Shown here piece after piece: positions 52,691 through 60,315 of a stretch of DNA of 64,000 nt (position 1 is its first letter; each line of letters begins with the position of its first letter). The DNA lies in IMG/VR virus record IMGVR_UViG_3300043420_001819, positions 19,428-83,427 of that record; one strand, 5' to 3'. Below the pieces are notes generated by a model, which did not search any database, was not told the origin of the DNA, and saw only the letters and a program-made list of their open reading frames with translations. This DNA is from a virus. Both the position numbers and the translations under genes were made by a program.

Positions 52691-53812
52691 ATGGAAGAAA
52701 TTCTATCCCCTAAAAAACTATGGAATCCAAACGGAGATTCTGCTCTTGATGAATCACTAATTGGTGGTAATCCAACTGGAATGCTTAATTTTAATGATAG
52801 TCGTTATAAGTGGGCAGATGGTATCTTTAAACAAATGTTAGAAAATACCTGGTTTCCTGAAGAAGTTGATACTTCAAATGAAAAAAAGTCTTATGATTCT
52901 TTATTGACTGACCAAGAAAAAAGAATGTATGATAGAGTATTCTCACAACTATCTTTTAATGATAGTTTACAGGCTGAAAACCTTGTTGATAATATCAATC
53001 AATATATTACGAATAAAGTTGTTAATGCTTGTTTAACTAGACAAGCTTTCGAGGAAGTTTTACATAGTAAATCATATGCAGTACTCTTGTCTGATGCTGT
53101 AGAAGATAATACACATATTTTTAACTTATTTAAAGAAGATTTAACTCTAAGAGCAAAAAACGAAATTATTGCTTCTAACTACAGTAAGTTTTCAAGTGGT
53201 GAAATTACTAAAGAAAAACTATTTTATGCAATGGTTGCTAACCAAATACTTGAAGGAGTTTATTTCTTATCTGGGTTCTCTGCTATTTATCACTTATCTG
53301 ATAAAATGAGAGGTAGTGCTGATATGATTGCTTTCATTCATAGAGATGAGGAAACACATTTAGCTTTATTTCAAAATATGATTAAAACATTTATTAAAGA
53401 AAACCCGGATGAGCCATACTTTATATACAGAAATACAGTTAATAAAATGTTTGATGAGGCATATCATCTAGAGGTATCTTGGATGAAGTATATTTTTGAA
53501 GATGTTTTACCAGACCATATTCTTGAAGCTACAGTAGCTTACTTTATTAAAAAAAGAGCTAGAGCTATTGGTATGTATGATGAGGAAGAAGATAGATATT
53601 CTCATGGAGTTAAGACAACTCTTGTTAAAAAACTAGAGTCTTTCGGTAATTTTAATGATACTAGAACTAACTTCTTTGAAGGAAATGTTAAAAACTATTC
53701 TAAAGGAAGCCTAGTATTTGATGAAGACTGGGCAGACTATGATTTAAATACAGCCTTTGAAAGAACATACACTAAAAAAGAGCCTAAAGGTCAACTTGAA
53801 TTTGATTTTTAA
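52691..53812 (+). CDS. nrdB: Ribonucleotide reductase class Ia, beta subunit
   Basis: A 373-residue R2 subunit. Iron ligands are visible: D91 in NDSLQ, E122 and H125 in EEVLHSKSY, an acid in NQILEGVYF, and E and H in RDEETHLALF; Y129 is at the place of the radical tyrosine. The enzyme makes deoxynucleotides from ribonucleotides. The large subunit NrdA is not in this window, so the phage either encodes it elsewhere or pairs its R2 with the host enzyme. It is followed by a hairpin terminator. Confidence 0.95.
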   Translation: MEEILSPKKLWNPNGDSALDESLIGGNPTGMLNFNDSRYKWADGIFKQMLENTWFPEEVDTSNEKKSYDSLLTDQEKRMYDRVFSQLSFNDSLQAENLVDNINQYITNKVVNACLTRQAFEEVLHSKSYAVLLSDAVEDNTHIFNLFKEDLTLRAKNEIIASNYSKFSSGEITKEKLFYAMVANQILEGVYFLSGFSAIYHLSDKMRGSADMIAFIHRDEETHLALFQNMIKTFIKENPDEPYFIYRNTVNKMFDEAYHLEVSWMKYIFEDVLPDHILEATVAYFIKKRARAIGMYDEEEDRYSHGVKTTLVKKLESFGNFNDTRTNFFEGNVKNYSKGSLVFDEDWADYDLNTAFERTYTKKEPKGQLEFDF

Positions 53813-53835
53813 GCTACACAAAATAAAAAACTACA

Positions 53836-53863
53836 ACAGCACTCTCGTGCTGTAGTTATTTTT
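53836..53863 (+). terminator. Intrinsic terminator after nrdB
   Basis: ACAGCAC-TCTC-GTGCTGT (7-bp perfect stem) followed by AGTTATTTTT. It ends the transcript of the terminase-nrdB genes. Confidence 0.8.
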
Positions 53864-53894
53864 AAGTTTTATTTAAGCTATCTCATATTATAAT
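53861..53894 (+). promoter_or_regulatory. Promoter with paired TTTAAG half-sites, copy 1
   Basis: TTTAAG at 53861-53866 and again at 53872-53877 (11 bp apart), then TATAAT at 53889-53894, 11 nt after the second half-site. The same arrangement with the same spacing is at 62699-62732. Good candidate for a regulated phage promoter in front of the gene at 53924. Confidence 0.6.
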
Positions 53895-53923
53895 CTTCTT
53901 TATATAACAAGAAAGGAAATAAT

Positions 53924-54247
53924 ATGTTAAAATTCGACCAATTCGGAATAGAAAAAATAGACTCAAGGAACTTTGGAGTTTTCACAATAAGTGACAAACT
54001 AGACGTTAATGGAAACCCAATAAAGAAAAATATATACTACTATAGTACTTTAGAAAAAGCTTTAAATAAAGTAAGAAATCTATATGCTAATAGTAAATAC
54101 TCTAATCGTGTACAATCAGTAGACTCTGCAATAACAAAAATTAAGGAGGCTGATAACGAGTTTATTACATTCTTATCAAAACTAAATGTAAAAACATTAC
54201 AAAAAGCATTTCCTGAAAAGGAAATTATTAGTAAAGATGTAGCTTGA
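53924..54247 (+). CDS. Hypothetical protein
   Basis: A 107-residue protein with an N-terminal strand-rich part (FGIEKIDSRNFGVFTISDKL) and a helical second half with many Lys and Ser. First gene after the paired-TTTAAG promoter, with ribosome site GAAAGG. No known domain; an early or middle gene by context. Confidence 0.6.
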   Translation: MLKFDQFGIEKIDSRNFGVFTISDKLDVNGNPIKKNIYYYSTLEKALNKVRNLYANSKYSNRVQSVDSAITKIKEADNEFITFLSKLNVKTLQKAFPEKEIISKDVA

Positions 54248-54495
54248 TTTCAAAATTAGGTGTTATTTGTAATAATTGTTTCTCAATTGCCTTAAATGGA
54301 GCATGTGAGTGTGGTAAGGTTGCCTCAAAAGAGGACACCCTATACAATGCCCTTCGTGTCTACTCAAATAGCCCTAAAGACTGCGTACTAACTAAAGTTT
54401 GGTTAAATGATGCAGGTGTTATTTATTTTATAACAAAGTATAAAGATTTAACTATTGCAAGATTTTTACCAGTTAATATTATAAATGAGGAATAA
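54244..54495 (+). CDS. Small zinc-ribbon protein
   Basis: An 83-residue protein with CNNC and CECG (about 9-25), a plausible zinc ribbon, followed by a small alpha/beta part. The start is TTG at 54244, whose TTGA overlaps the upstream TGA. No function recognised. Confidence 0.55.
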   Translation: MISKLGVICNNCFSIALNGACECGKVASKEDTLYNALRVYSNSPKDCVLTKVWLNDAGVIYFITKYKDLTIARFLPVNIINEE

Positions 54496-54497
54496 CT

Positions 54498-54767
54498 ATG
54501 GATTTTACTCCAATGAATAAATTTTTTCTGATAAAACCAGAAAAAGAAGAAAAAACTACAAGTTCAGGTATTATACTTACTGAGAATAAAAATGAGCTAC
54601 CTTCAACAGGTATTGTTATTAAATGTCCTAAAAATACTAATGAACCATCTCCTAGTGAAGGGGACTTAGTATTCTTTGGTAAGTATTCTGGTTCAATACT
54701 AGAGTATGAGGGAATTACATACAATATTATTGAAGAAAAGGACCTTTATGGATTTTCTAAAAAGTAG
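54498..54767 (+). CDS. GroES-like co-chaperonin
   Basis: An 89-residue protein with the GroES pattern: a short lead MDFTPMNKFFLIKPE, the mobile-loop region TTSSGIILTENKNELPSTGIV where the hydrophobic GIIL tripeptide contacts GroEL, then GDLVFFGKYSGSILEYEGITY and a terminal strand. It would form the lid of the host chaperonin for phage protein folding, as T4 gp31 does. It overlaps the dCMP deaminase gene by 20 nt. Confidence 0.85.
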   Translation: MDFTPMNKFFLIKPEKEEKTTSSGIILTENKNELPSTGIVIKCPKNTNEPSPSEGDLVFFGKYSGSILEYEGITYNIIEEKDLYGFSKK

Positions 54768-55191
54768 AGCAAATAAATTTCATAGTACCCATATGGAAGT
54801 AGCACACACTTATGGAAAACTTTCACGTTGTAATAGACGACAAGTAGGAGCTCTTTTAGTTTCTGCTGATAATAGACCATTATTATCTGGGTATAATGGA
54901 ACATCCCCCAATAGACCTAATGCTTGTGAGGATAAAGAAGGTAAAACTGTCCAACTAGTACACCATGCAGAGGCTAATTTAATTGGAAATGCTGCTAAAA
55001 AAGGCATTAGTACTGATAAATGTATAATGTATGTAACGACTTCTCCTTGTATAGACTGTGCAAAACTAATAGAAATTTCAGGTATATCAAAAGTTTTTTA
55101 TGAAGAAGACTATCACAATGAGGATGGTATAGCTTATTTAAAGCAAGCAGGTATTTATATAGCACAAATAAAAAGGGAAAATAATGAGTAA
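54748..55191 (+). CDS. dCMP deaminase
   Basis: A 147-residue deaminase that converts dCMP to dUMP for dTTP synthesis. Zinc motif: HAE (H73-E75) and PCIDC (C101, C104), with the conserved CNRRQVGALLV near residue 28. I chose ATG 54748 because AAAAGGA lies before it and because MDFLKS begins the alignable part; an open frame extends 14 codons further upstream without a ribosome site. It overlaps the GroES-like gene by 20 nt. Confidence 0.92.
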   Translation: MDFLKSRANKFHSTHMEVAHTYGKLSRCNRRQVGALLVSADNRPLLSGYNGTSPNRPNACEDKEGKTVQLVHHAEANLIGNAAKKGISTDKCIMYVTTSPCIDCAKLIEISGISKVFYEEDYHNEDGIAYLKQAGIYIAQIKRENNE

Positions 55192-56485
55192 TGCTGTAGA
55201 AGTTCTATTTAAAATTAAAAATCAGGAAGGAAATATTGAAAAAGCTAATATTTTAGCTAAGCATAAAGACGATGTAACAGTTAAGATGCTTTTAAATTTA
55301 GCTTATAACCCTTATTTTACCTATGGAATTAAAAAATTAATACGACCTCTAGTAAAATTTGCTCCTGCTGGGTCTGACCCAAAAATTATTGAGTTTATGC
55401 GTGTCTGTAATACTCTTAATACAGAAAGTACTACTAATGAGCACCTTGAGTTAGTACAAAACTTCCTTGAAAGTGTAGATTTAGTAACTCAACAGATATA
55501 TCAAGGCATTATTACTAAATCTTTGTCTATTGGAATGGCTGCAAAGAGTATTAATAAGGTTATTCCAAACTTAATACCTATATTTGAATGTATGTTAGCA
55601 GATGCTGTTGACCTTGAAACACTAGAATACCCTGTATTATTACAAGAAAAAATGGATGGTGTTAGGTGTATAATCATTAAAAAAGACGGTAATACAACTC
55701 TTTTTACTAGACAAGGTAACGAAATACCGTCTAAACGCATAAAAGAAGCAATAGATGCTCTAACATACACTGATTTTGTACTAGATGGTGAGCTTTTACT
55801 AAAAGGAAAACTTAGAAAATCAACTTCTGGAAAGATTAATAGCCTTATGAAGTCAGGATATAACAAAGAAATAGATGATAATCTAGAATATTATATTTTT
55901 GATTATCTTACCTTAGAAGAGTGGGTAGCAAATAATAGTCTTATCTCCTGTTTTAACCGTACAACAGAAGTACTTGGCTTTATAGAAGTTCTTGGAGAAC
56001 CATTTAATGCCCCTAAAACTACTTATGCTTATGCTGAGGAAGATTTATATAAATTCTATAAAGAAATTAGAGAACAAAATGGTGAGGGAATTATTATAAA
56101 AACAGACTCACCTTATGTATGGAAACGTACTAAAGCGTGGGGAAAACTAAAAGCAATATGTTCTGCTACCCTAGAAATAGTTGGTACTACTGACGGTGTT
56201 GGAAAAAACCTAGGAAAAGTAGGTTCTGTTACTTGTAAAAGTAGTGATGGACTATTAGTAGTAAATGTTAATCCAAGAAGCGATGATGACCGTAACTGGT
56301 TTACAGAAAATAGGAACAGAGTTGCTGGATTAAAGGCAGAGGTTCTCTTTAATGAGATAATTACAAATGATACTGATGATAAATTCAGTCTATTCCTACC
56401 TAGGTTTGCAGAATCATGGAGTAGATTTGATAAATCATCAGCAGACTCATTAGAAAAAATTAAAAAGGAATCAAACAATGGCTAG
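55184..56485 (+). CDS. ATP-dependent DNA ligase
   Basis: A 433-residue ligase. The adenylated lysine is K156 in LLQEKMDGVR (KxDG motif), followed by FTRQGNEIPS, LDGELLL and a second nucleotidyl motif GEGIIIKTDSPY with VWKRTKAWGKLK (motifs IIIa-V). The last 80 residues form the OB domain. It would seal nicks in phage DNA. The length is near that of T4 ligase. ATG overlaps the previous stop by 8 nt. Confidence 0.95.
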   Translation: MSNAVEVLFKIKNQEGNIEKANILAKHKDDVTVKMLLNLAYNPYFTYGIKKLIRPLVKFAPAGSDPKIIEFMRVCNTLNTESTTNEHLELVQNFLESVDLVTQQIYQGIITKSLSIGMAAKSINKVIPNLIPIFECMLADAVDLETLEYPVLLQEKMDGVRCIIIKKDGNTTLFTRQGNEIPSKRIKEAIDALTYTDFVLDGELLLKGKLRKSTSGKINSLMKSGYNKEIDDNLEYYIFDYLTLEEWVANNSLISCFNRTTEVLGFIEVLGEPFNAPKTTYAYAEEDLYKFYKEIREQNGEGIIIKTDSPYVWKRTKAWGKLKAICSATLEIVGTTDGVGKNLGKVGSVTCKSSDGLLVVNVNPRSDDDRNWFTENRNRVAGLKAEVLFNEIITNDTDDKFSLFLPRFAESWSRFDKSSADSLEKIKKESNNG

Positions 56486-56837
56486 ACCAGTAAAAATAGA
56501 CCCAGAGTTAAAACAAAAATTAGAGCCTTTCTACGTACAACACGGAGAAAATAAAATAGAAATTAAAGAGGTAGTTCTTGAAAAATCTGAAGTACATCCT
56601 GCAATTGTATTTGCCGCTGAGTTTCTAAGAAAAAACTTAACAGCTGACGTTGTTAATTTAATTGCAGAGCGTGCAGTAACTGAAGGAGATGACAAAAAAG
56701 TATATAAATTAGCTTTAAGTACTATTACTCGTATGCAAAAACAAATGCAGGTATCTGATAAATATATTATGGGTCTTGCCCTAACTATTTATGACGTACT
56801 TTACAAACTTCAAGAAGAATTACCTAAAAATGATTGA
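56478..56837 (+). CDS. Hypothetical protein
   Basis: A 119-residue mostly helical protein (VHPAIVFAAEFLRKNLTADVV, DKYIMGLALTIYDVLYKL) that overlaps the ligase gene by 8 nt. It has the dimensions of a small structural or regulatory protein. No known domain recognised. The small RNA promoter begins within its last codons (the TTGACA at 56834). Confidence 0.55.
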   Translation: MARPVKIDPELKQKLEPFYVQHGENKIEIKEVVLEKSEVHPAIVFAAEFLRKNLTADVVNLIAERAVTEGDDKKVYKLALSTITRMQKQMQVSDKYIMGLALTIYDVLYKLQEELPKND

Positions 56838-56862
56838 CATTTAAGGTAAAATATTGTATAAT
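56834..56862 (+). promoter_or_regulatory. Sigma-70 promoter of a small RNA gene
   Basis: TTGACA (56834-56839), 17 nt, TATAAT (56857-56862): both hexamers and the spacing are perfect. No start codon with a ribosome site follows before the terminator. Confidence 0.9.
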
Positions 56863-56868
56863 ATCTTG

Positions 56869-57019
56869 TGTAAGTAATTACACCGTCTAGAGAAGCGTTA
56901 TTTTCTCTCATAATTCTTTGTTTTCACTCTTTGAAAACTTTCCTTTCTATTGTTTTGTAGGGTTTTTATTTTTGCCTTACGTCTTGTCAAGAGGTTTGTT
57001 CGTCCCTCTTGACTTTTTT
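56869..57019 (+). ncRNA. Candidate small non-coding RNA, about 150 nt
   Basis: The interval between the perfect promoter and the perfect terminator has no ATG and contains three hairpins: AGAGAA/TTCTCT (56889-56908), TTTTCA/TGAAAA (56921-56937) and the terminator stem (56986-57013). A start about 7 nt after TATAAT gives a transcript of roughly 150 nt. The type is unknown; it could be a regulatory RNA acting on host or phage transcripts, or an RNA decoy. It is a structural prediction from the sequence, not a known family that I recognise. Confidence 0.65.
56986..57019 (+). terminator. Intrinsic terminator of the small RNA
   Basis: GTCAAGAGG (56986-56994) and CCTCTTGAC (57005-57013) pair over 9 bp, followed by TTTTTTAAT. 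Its right arm contains the TTGACT of the next promoter. Confidence 0.88.
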
Positions 57020-57037
57020 AATCATTTATGTTATTAT
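57009..57037 (+). promoter_or_regulatory. Promoter overlapping the terminator arm
   Basis: TTGACT (57009-57014), 17 nt, TATTAT (57032-57037), ahead of the gene at 57066. The -35 is part of the terminator stem of the upstream RNA. Confidence 0.5.
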
Positions 57038-57065
57038 TGTTTTTTTGTATTATAAAGGAAGAGTA

Positions 57066-57257
57066 ATGATAAGTTATAAAGATAAAATATGGTGTTCTGA
57101 CGCTGTTTACTGTAAAAACAATGATTGTGAACTAAGATTAACAGATGAAGAGCACAATTTAGCAGTAAAATGGTGGAAAAACCAGAATTATCCTGCAATA
57201 TTCTCTTCTTTTAGGGATACTTGTGAACAATTTATAGAAATAAAGGATAAAAAATGA
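57066..57257 (+). CDS. Small cysteine-containing protein
   Basis: A 63-residue protein. I chose ATG 57066 (ribosome site AAAGGAAGAG) over an in-frame ATG 57 nt upstream. KIWCSD and YCKNNDCEL give three cysteines, and the rest is charged and helical with W-rich KWWKNQNYP. Similar small proteins occur in many phages. It overlaps the next gene by 4 nt. Function unknown. Confidence 0.6.
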   Translation: MISYKDKIWCSDAVYCKNNDCELRLTDEEHNLAVKWWKNQNYPAIFSSFRDTCEQFIEIKDKK

Positions 57258-57439
57258 GTTTAACTTACAAAATTATAGTACTTTTTTTAGTATTTTTACT
57301 GGCTATTTCAATTTCATTTGGGCTTACTAGTGTATTAGTTTGGCTTTTATGTTGGGCTTTTGGGTATGAATTTTCTTTTAAATTAGCAGTAGGAGCTTGG
57401 ATTATTTTTCTTTTGTTAAAATACTTATTAAAAAAGTAG
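57254..57439 (+). CDS. Small membrane protein (two spans)
   Basis: A 61-residue very hydrophobic protein with membrane segments at about 8-30 and 40-57 and a Lys-rich end (KYLLKK). Possible roles include membrane-associated takeover or holin-like function, but nothing specific is seen. Confidence 0.55.
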   Translation: MSLTYKIIVLFLVFLLAISISFGLTSVLVWLLCWAFGYEFSFKLAVGAWIIFLLLKYLLKK

Positions 57440-57498
57440 TTTTTATTTTATATAAAAGATAAAATATTTTATATAATGTATTAAATAAAGGATTAACA

Positions 57499-57714
57499 AT
57501 GAAATTTAAACTTGAAGATGAAGAATCAGTGTATGAGAAGGATATTAGTGACCTTGACGCAACTGATTTCATTCTAGATATTATTAGAATTATGAGATTA
57601 ACTGGGTATCATGACGTATCAATATGGAGAGCATTGAAAAACAACACTGAACATATAGAAGAATACTTAGATTCAATAACTCAAAGTAAAGATGAATGGA
57701 GTAAAGATGAATGA
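57499..57714 (+). CDS. Small acidic protein
   Basis: A 71-residue acidic protein, mostly helical (DATDFILDIIRIMRL, SIWRALKNNTEHIEEYLDSI). It has its own AT-rich leader with TATAAT-like sequence and the ribosome site AAAGGA. The downstream gene overlaps its end. No domain recognised. Confidence 0.55.
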   Translation: MKFKLEDEESVYEKDISDLDATDFILDIIRIMRLTGYHDVSIWRALKNNTEHIEEYLDSITQSKDEWSKDE

Positions 57715-58027
57715 GCATGTACCTGATAGATGGGTTGTACTAAAGATAGTAAATGAGTTTGATACTTTCTATAAAGTATTTGCCACTTGGTTTGGTGGAT
57801 ACCTTGATGGTGATAGCTGGAGAGCTAACTCTGGTATCACTAAAATAGAAGAAGACGGGGATTACTGGTTATTTTATGGTAACTCTGGTAGTGTTTATAG
57901 ATGTCATAAAGAAGGTTTTGGCACAAGCGGGTATACCTATAGAATATTAACTAGTTTTATGAAACAAGCAGCAGACTCTGGCCAAAGTATCGATATAGTT
58001 GAGAATATTAGTGGAACTTTACTGTAA
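57707..58027 (+). CDS. Conserved phage hypothetical protein
   Basis: A 106-residue protein. I chose ATG 57707 because GGAG lies 6 nt before it; an in-frame ATG lies 15 nt upstream. The part from VFATWFGGYLDGDSWRANSG through GNSGSVYRCHKEGFGTSGY is a pattern I recall from uncharacterised proteins in several phages. It is beta-rich and compact. Function unknown. Confidence 0.65.
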   Translation: MNEHVPDRWVVLKIVNEFDTFYKVFATWFGGYLDGDSWRANSGITKIEEDGDYWLFYGNSGSVYRCHKEGFGTSGYTYRILTSFMKQAADSGQSIDIVENISGTLL

Positions 58028-58053
58028 GGTTATTTTATAATAAAGGAAGTAGA

Positions 58054-58950
58054 ATGAAAGTTGATTATATATCTGACTTACACTTAGATTTTTGGATTAA
58101 GGAGTTAAACCCTACTAACCAAAAACACCATGCCAGAGTAGAAACTTTTGTCAAAGAACTCTACAATCCTTTTCATGAAGTAGGTGATGTATTAATAATT
58201 GCTGGGGATTTAGGACACTATTTTCCTATGGACTCTGAATTTTTACTAGAAATTAAAAAATTGTATAAACATATAATTTTAGTAACTGGAAATCATGATT
58301 TATATTTGATTAGTTCTAAGCAACAAAATAAATATATGTTTAATTCTAACAATAGAATTCTAGAAATGAAAAAGTTTTGTAGAGAAAACGAAGGATTCCA
58401 CTACCTTGATGGCCATATCATTAATATTGATGGGCATAATTTTGCAGGAACTGGTATGTCTTGGGATACTTCTTACTTAAATTTCTTAGAAAAAAATAAT
58501 GAAGTAAAAAGTACTAAAGATTCAGTACTACAAATGTTTAATAATACCATGAATGATTCAAGGTTAATATTTGGTGGGTATGATAATGGGTATGTTAGTA
58601 TTGGGTATAGGAGAGAATATCGTCAATCTTGGTGTCCTTTTAAATATTTTGATGAACAATACGCTAAATTACAGAATTTTGGGGAGTATGACATGATTGA
58701 TGTTATGGTAACTCATTATTCTCCAGTAGTACCCCCGAATATAGACCCTAGATGGGAAAAAGAACAAACTAGTACCTTTTATTACTTTGATGGAATAGAG
58801 GATATTAAAAGAATTAATCCAAAATACTGGATATTTGGGCATACCCATACAGAATATGAGTTTGAAGTACTTAATACTAAGTTTCTTTGTAATCCATTAG
58901 GGTATCCCGGTGAATTTAATAATATTGCCATAAAAAGTTTTATATTATAA
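58054..58950 (+). CDS. Calcineurin-like metallophosphoesterase
   Basis: A 298-residue phosphoesterase with every metal motif of the family: SDLHLDFW (7-14), GDLGH (about 51-55), TGNHD (about 80-84), THYSP (about 230-234) and FGHTHTEY (about 266-273). It is distinct from the Mre11-like nuclease and has no obvious ATPase partner. The substrate could be a nucleotide or a phosphodiester; not determined from sequence. Confidence 0.88.
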   Translation: MKVDYISDLHLDFWIKELNPTNQKHHARVETFVKELYNPFHEVGDVLIIAGDLGHYFPMDSEFLLEIKKLYKHIILVTGNHDLYLISSKQQNKYMFNSNNRILEMKKFCRENEGFHYLDGHIINIDGHNFAGTGMSWDTSYLNFLEKNNEVKSTKDSVLQMFNNTMNDSRLIFGGYDNGYVSIGYRREYRQSWCPFKYFDEQYAKLQNFGEYDMIDVMVTHYSPVVPPNIDPRWEKEQTSTFYYFDGIEDIKRINPKYWIFGHTHTEYEFEVLNTKFLCNPLGYPGEFNNIAIKSFIL

Positions 58951-58959
58951 GGTAAGTAG

Positions 58960-59091
58960 ATGTATAAGTACATAATTATATGTTTTTTACTATTAAATGG
59001 ATGTGGTAGACCTATTTTTAGTGTAATAGACCCAGACTGGATAGGTGGTTGTACCTGTTTAGAGCCAGTAAACCACAAAAATAAGGATTGA
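58960..59091 (+). CDS. Small lipoprotein (Rz1-like candidate)
   Basis: A 43-residue protein. ATG at 58960, hydrophobic start YIIICFLLLNGC with a lipobox LLNGC, so Cys15 would be lipidated, then three further cysteines (GGCTCL). The length and form are those of o-spanin (Rz1) lipoproteins. It lies far from the lysis cassette, so this is uncertain. It is too short for usual gene calls. Confidence 0.6.
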   Translation: MYKYIIICFLLLNGCGRPIFSVIDPDWIGGCTCLEPVNHKNKD

Positions 59092-59092
59092 A

Positions 59093-59185
59093 ATGGATTA
59101 TTTTGATAAAATATTAGGTATTGTGTTCCTAATTGTAACATCATTTACACTTTTATCTGTTTTTATACACTACTACTATATATAA
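59093..59185 (+). CDS. Very small single-span membrane protein
   Basis: A 30-residue protein, MDYFDKILGIVFLIVTSFTL and HYYYI, a single membrane helix. It starts 2 nt after the lipoprotein stop. It may be a small membrane regulator. Evidence is only its coupling and hydrophobicity. Confidence 0.45.
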   Translation: MDYFDKILGIVFLIVTSFTLLSVFIHYYYI

Positions 59186-59226
59186 TATGTTATAATAAGA
59201 TTATCTATAACAAAAAAGGAATAAAA

Positions 59227-59400
59227 ATGAAAATAACTTTTGATGAAAAAGACCTATTTAGAGAGTTTGAGTTTTACAAGGACCAAGTTGCCCCATTAGA
59301 AACAGAAATTGTTAAAATTAATTTTTTAAATGAGGGAAAAATCGTTAAAGTTACTGAATTAGAAGTAATTTTTGGAAAGAAAAAGAAAGAAAAGCAGTAA
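59227..59400 (+). CDS. Small charged protein
   Basis: A 57-residue charged protein starting MKITFDEKDLFREF and ending GKKKKEKQ. Ribosome site AAAAGGA precedes ATG 59227. Its stop overlaps the ATG of the next gene by one base (TAATG), indicating coupling. Function unknown. Confidence 0.55.
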   Translation: MKITFDEKDLFREFEFYKDQVAPLETEIVKINFLNEGKIVKVTELEVIFGKKKKEKQ

Positions 59401-59573
59401 TGAGTGAAATTATTACTGCAAGTTGTGTTGATATTCCTGTAAATGAGGAATTTATTAGTAAATTACTGGAGTTTTATAGGGGAGAAGAGTCATCTTTTAC
59501 TTATTTAACTAATTCAAGATGTGATTCTATTTATATCGTTGTAAATTTCATATTGGAGGGTAAAAATGACTAA
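59400..59573 (+). CDS. Small protein, translationally coupled
   Basis: A 57-residue protein, MSEIITASCVDIPVN, with an alpha/beta pattern. It starts at the TAATG junction with the previous gene and its end overlaps the next start (59566). A GGAGG for the next gene is inside it. Function unknown. Confidence 0.5.
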   Translation: MSEIITASCVDIPVNEEFISKLLEFYRGEESSFTYLTNSRCDSIYIVVNFILEGKND

Positions 59574-59763
59574 ATTTTATGTTATTTTTGGTATAATTAT
59601 ACCAAGTTTATGCTTTTCATTAGAAGAGTCAAAGACCTGTGGTGCTAACTATGCTTACGATTTTGATACACATAAGTGTGAAAAGATAAAGTATAGTGTA
59701 GATTATAGTTTGAGTTGGGTATGGGAAGACTTAAATGCCTCAAAATCAACACAAAAAATCTAA
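59566..59763 (+). CDS. Small secreted/periplasmic protein
   Basis: A 65-residue protein with an N-terminal signal-like segment (about 1-18, KFYVIFGIIIPSLCFS) and cysteines CGANY and CEK that could form a disulfide. A strong GGAGGG ribosome site precedes it. Probably periplasmic. Confidence 0.55.
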   Translation: MTKFYVIFGIIIPSLCFSLEESKTCGANYAYDFDTHKCEKIKYSVDYSLSWVWEDLNASKSTQKI

Positions 59764-59768
59764 GCATT

Positions 59769-59778
59769 ACGATAATAT
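59769..59778 (+). promoter_or_regulatory. ACGATWAT motif before the 102-residue gene
   Basis: ACGATAATAT about 57 nt before the gene at 59835, in its orientation; it merges with a TATAAT-like sequence. Confidence 0.35.
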
Positions 59779-59834
59779 AATACATAGTTATTATACTTAT
59801 AACTAAATATTATATAACAAAAGGAAAAAACAAC

Positions 59835-60143
59835 ATGAAATTTATAATTAACAAAATTATAGTAGTATCAATGGTATTAATTGCATTTATATCAAATATG
59901 TTTGCAGATTTTAATTCAACTGAAGCAGAAACACATTTTACGCAAATGGCACATGCAATTTCACAAGCTGACCATGATATGGCAGAAAGAATGTGTGGTG
60001 TATGTTTTACTAAAATTGAAAAATATAAAATAGAGATAAATGCTGAGCCTATTCCAAATGAAATGGAGATTAAAACTCTTGAGACATATGAGGGTAGACT
60101 CCAAAAGTTTTGTAATATGAAAAATCAACCAGTAGAAAAATAA
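59835..60143 (+). CDS. Periplasmic protein with signal peptide and CxxC
   Basis: A 102-residue protein with a signal peptide (about 1-24, hydrophobic VVSMVLIAFISNMFA ending in AD) and CGVC (54-57 region) plus a later Cys in KFCNMK. The mature part is helical. Redox-active CxxC is possible. It would act in the host periplasm. Function unknown. Confidence 0.65.
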   Translation: MKFIINKIIVVSMVLIAFISNMFADFNSTEAETHFTQMAHAISQADHDMAERMCGVCFTKIEKYKIEINAEPIPNEMEIKTLETYEGRLQKFCNMKNQPVEK

Positions 60144-60153
60144 GGAAAATACT

Positions 60154-60258
60154 ATGGCTAGAAACCCTAGAAAACATAAAAGAGTAAAATCTGAACCTTT
60201 CCAAGGTAAGAAAAGACTTAAAAGGTTAAATGCTACTAACTTGTTAATTAATAATTAA
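60154..60258 (+). CDS. Very small basic protein
   Basis: A 34-residue protein, about one third Lys and Arg (MARNPRKHKRVKSEPF, then GKKRLKRLN). A TAAGGAAAA ribosome site precedes it. It lies just before the structured RNA region. A nucleic-acid-binding role is possible but not shown. Confidence 0.5.
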   Translation: MARNPRKHKRVKSEPFQGKKRLKRLNATNLLINN

Positions 60259-60263
60259 TTTAC

Positions 60264-60310
60264 TTGACATTTATTATTAATTAAGCATATATTGTTAACT
60301 ATGGTATAAT
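60264..60310 (+). promoter_or_regulatory. Overlapping promoters of the structured RNA/tRNA region
   Basis: TTGACA (60264-60269), 18 nt, TATATT (60288-60293), and a separate extended -10 TGGTATAAT (60302-60310). Either would start a transcript that covers the structured region from about 60316. Confidence 0.65.
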
Positions 60311-60315
60311 ATATC

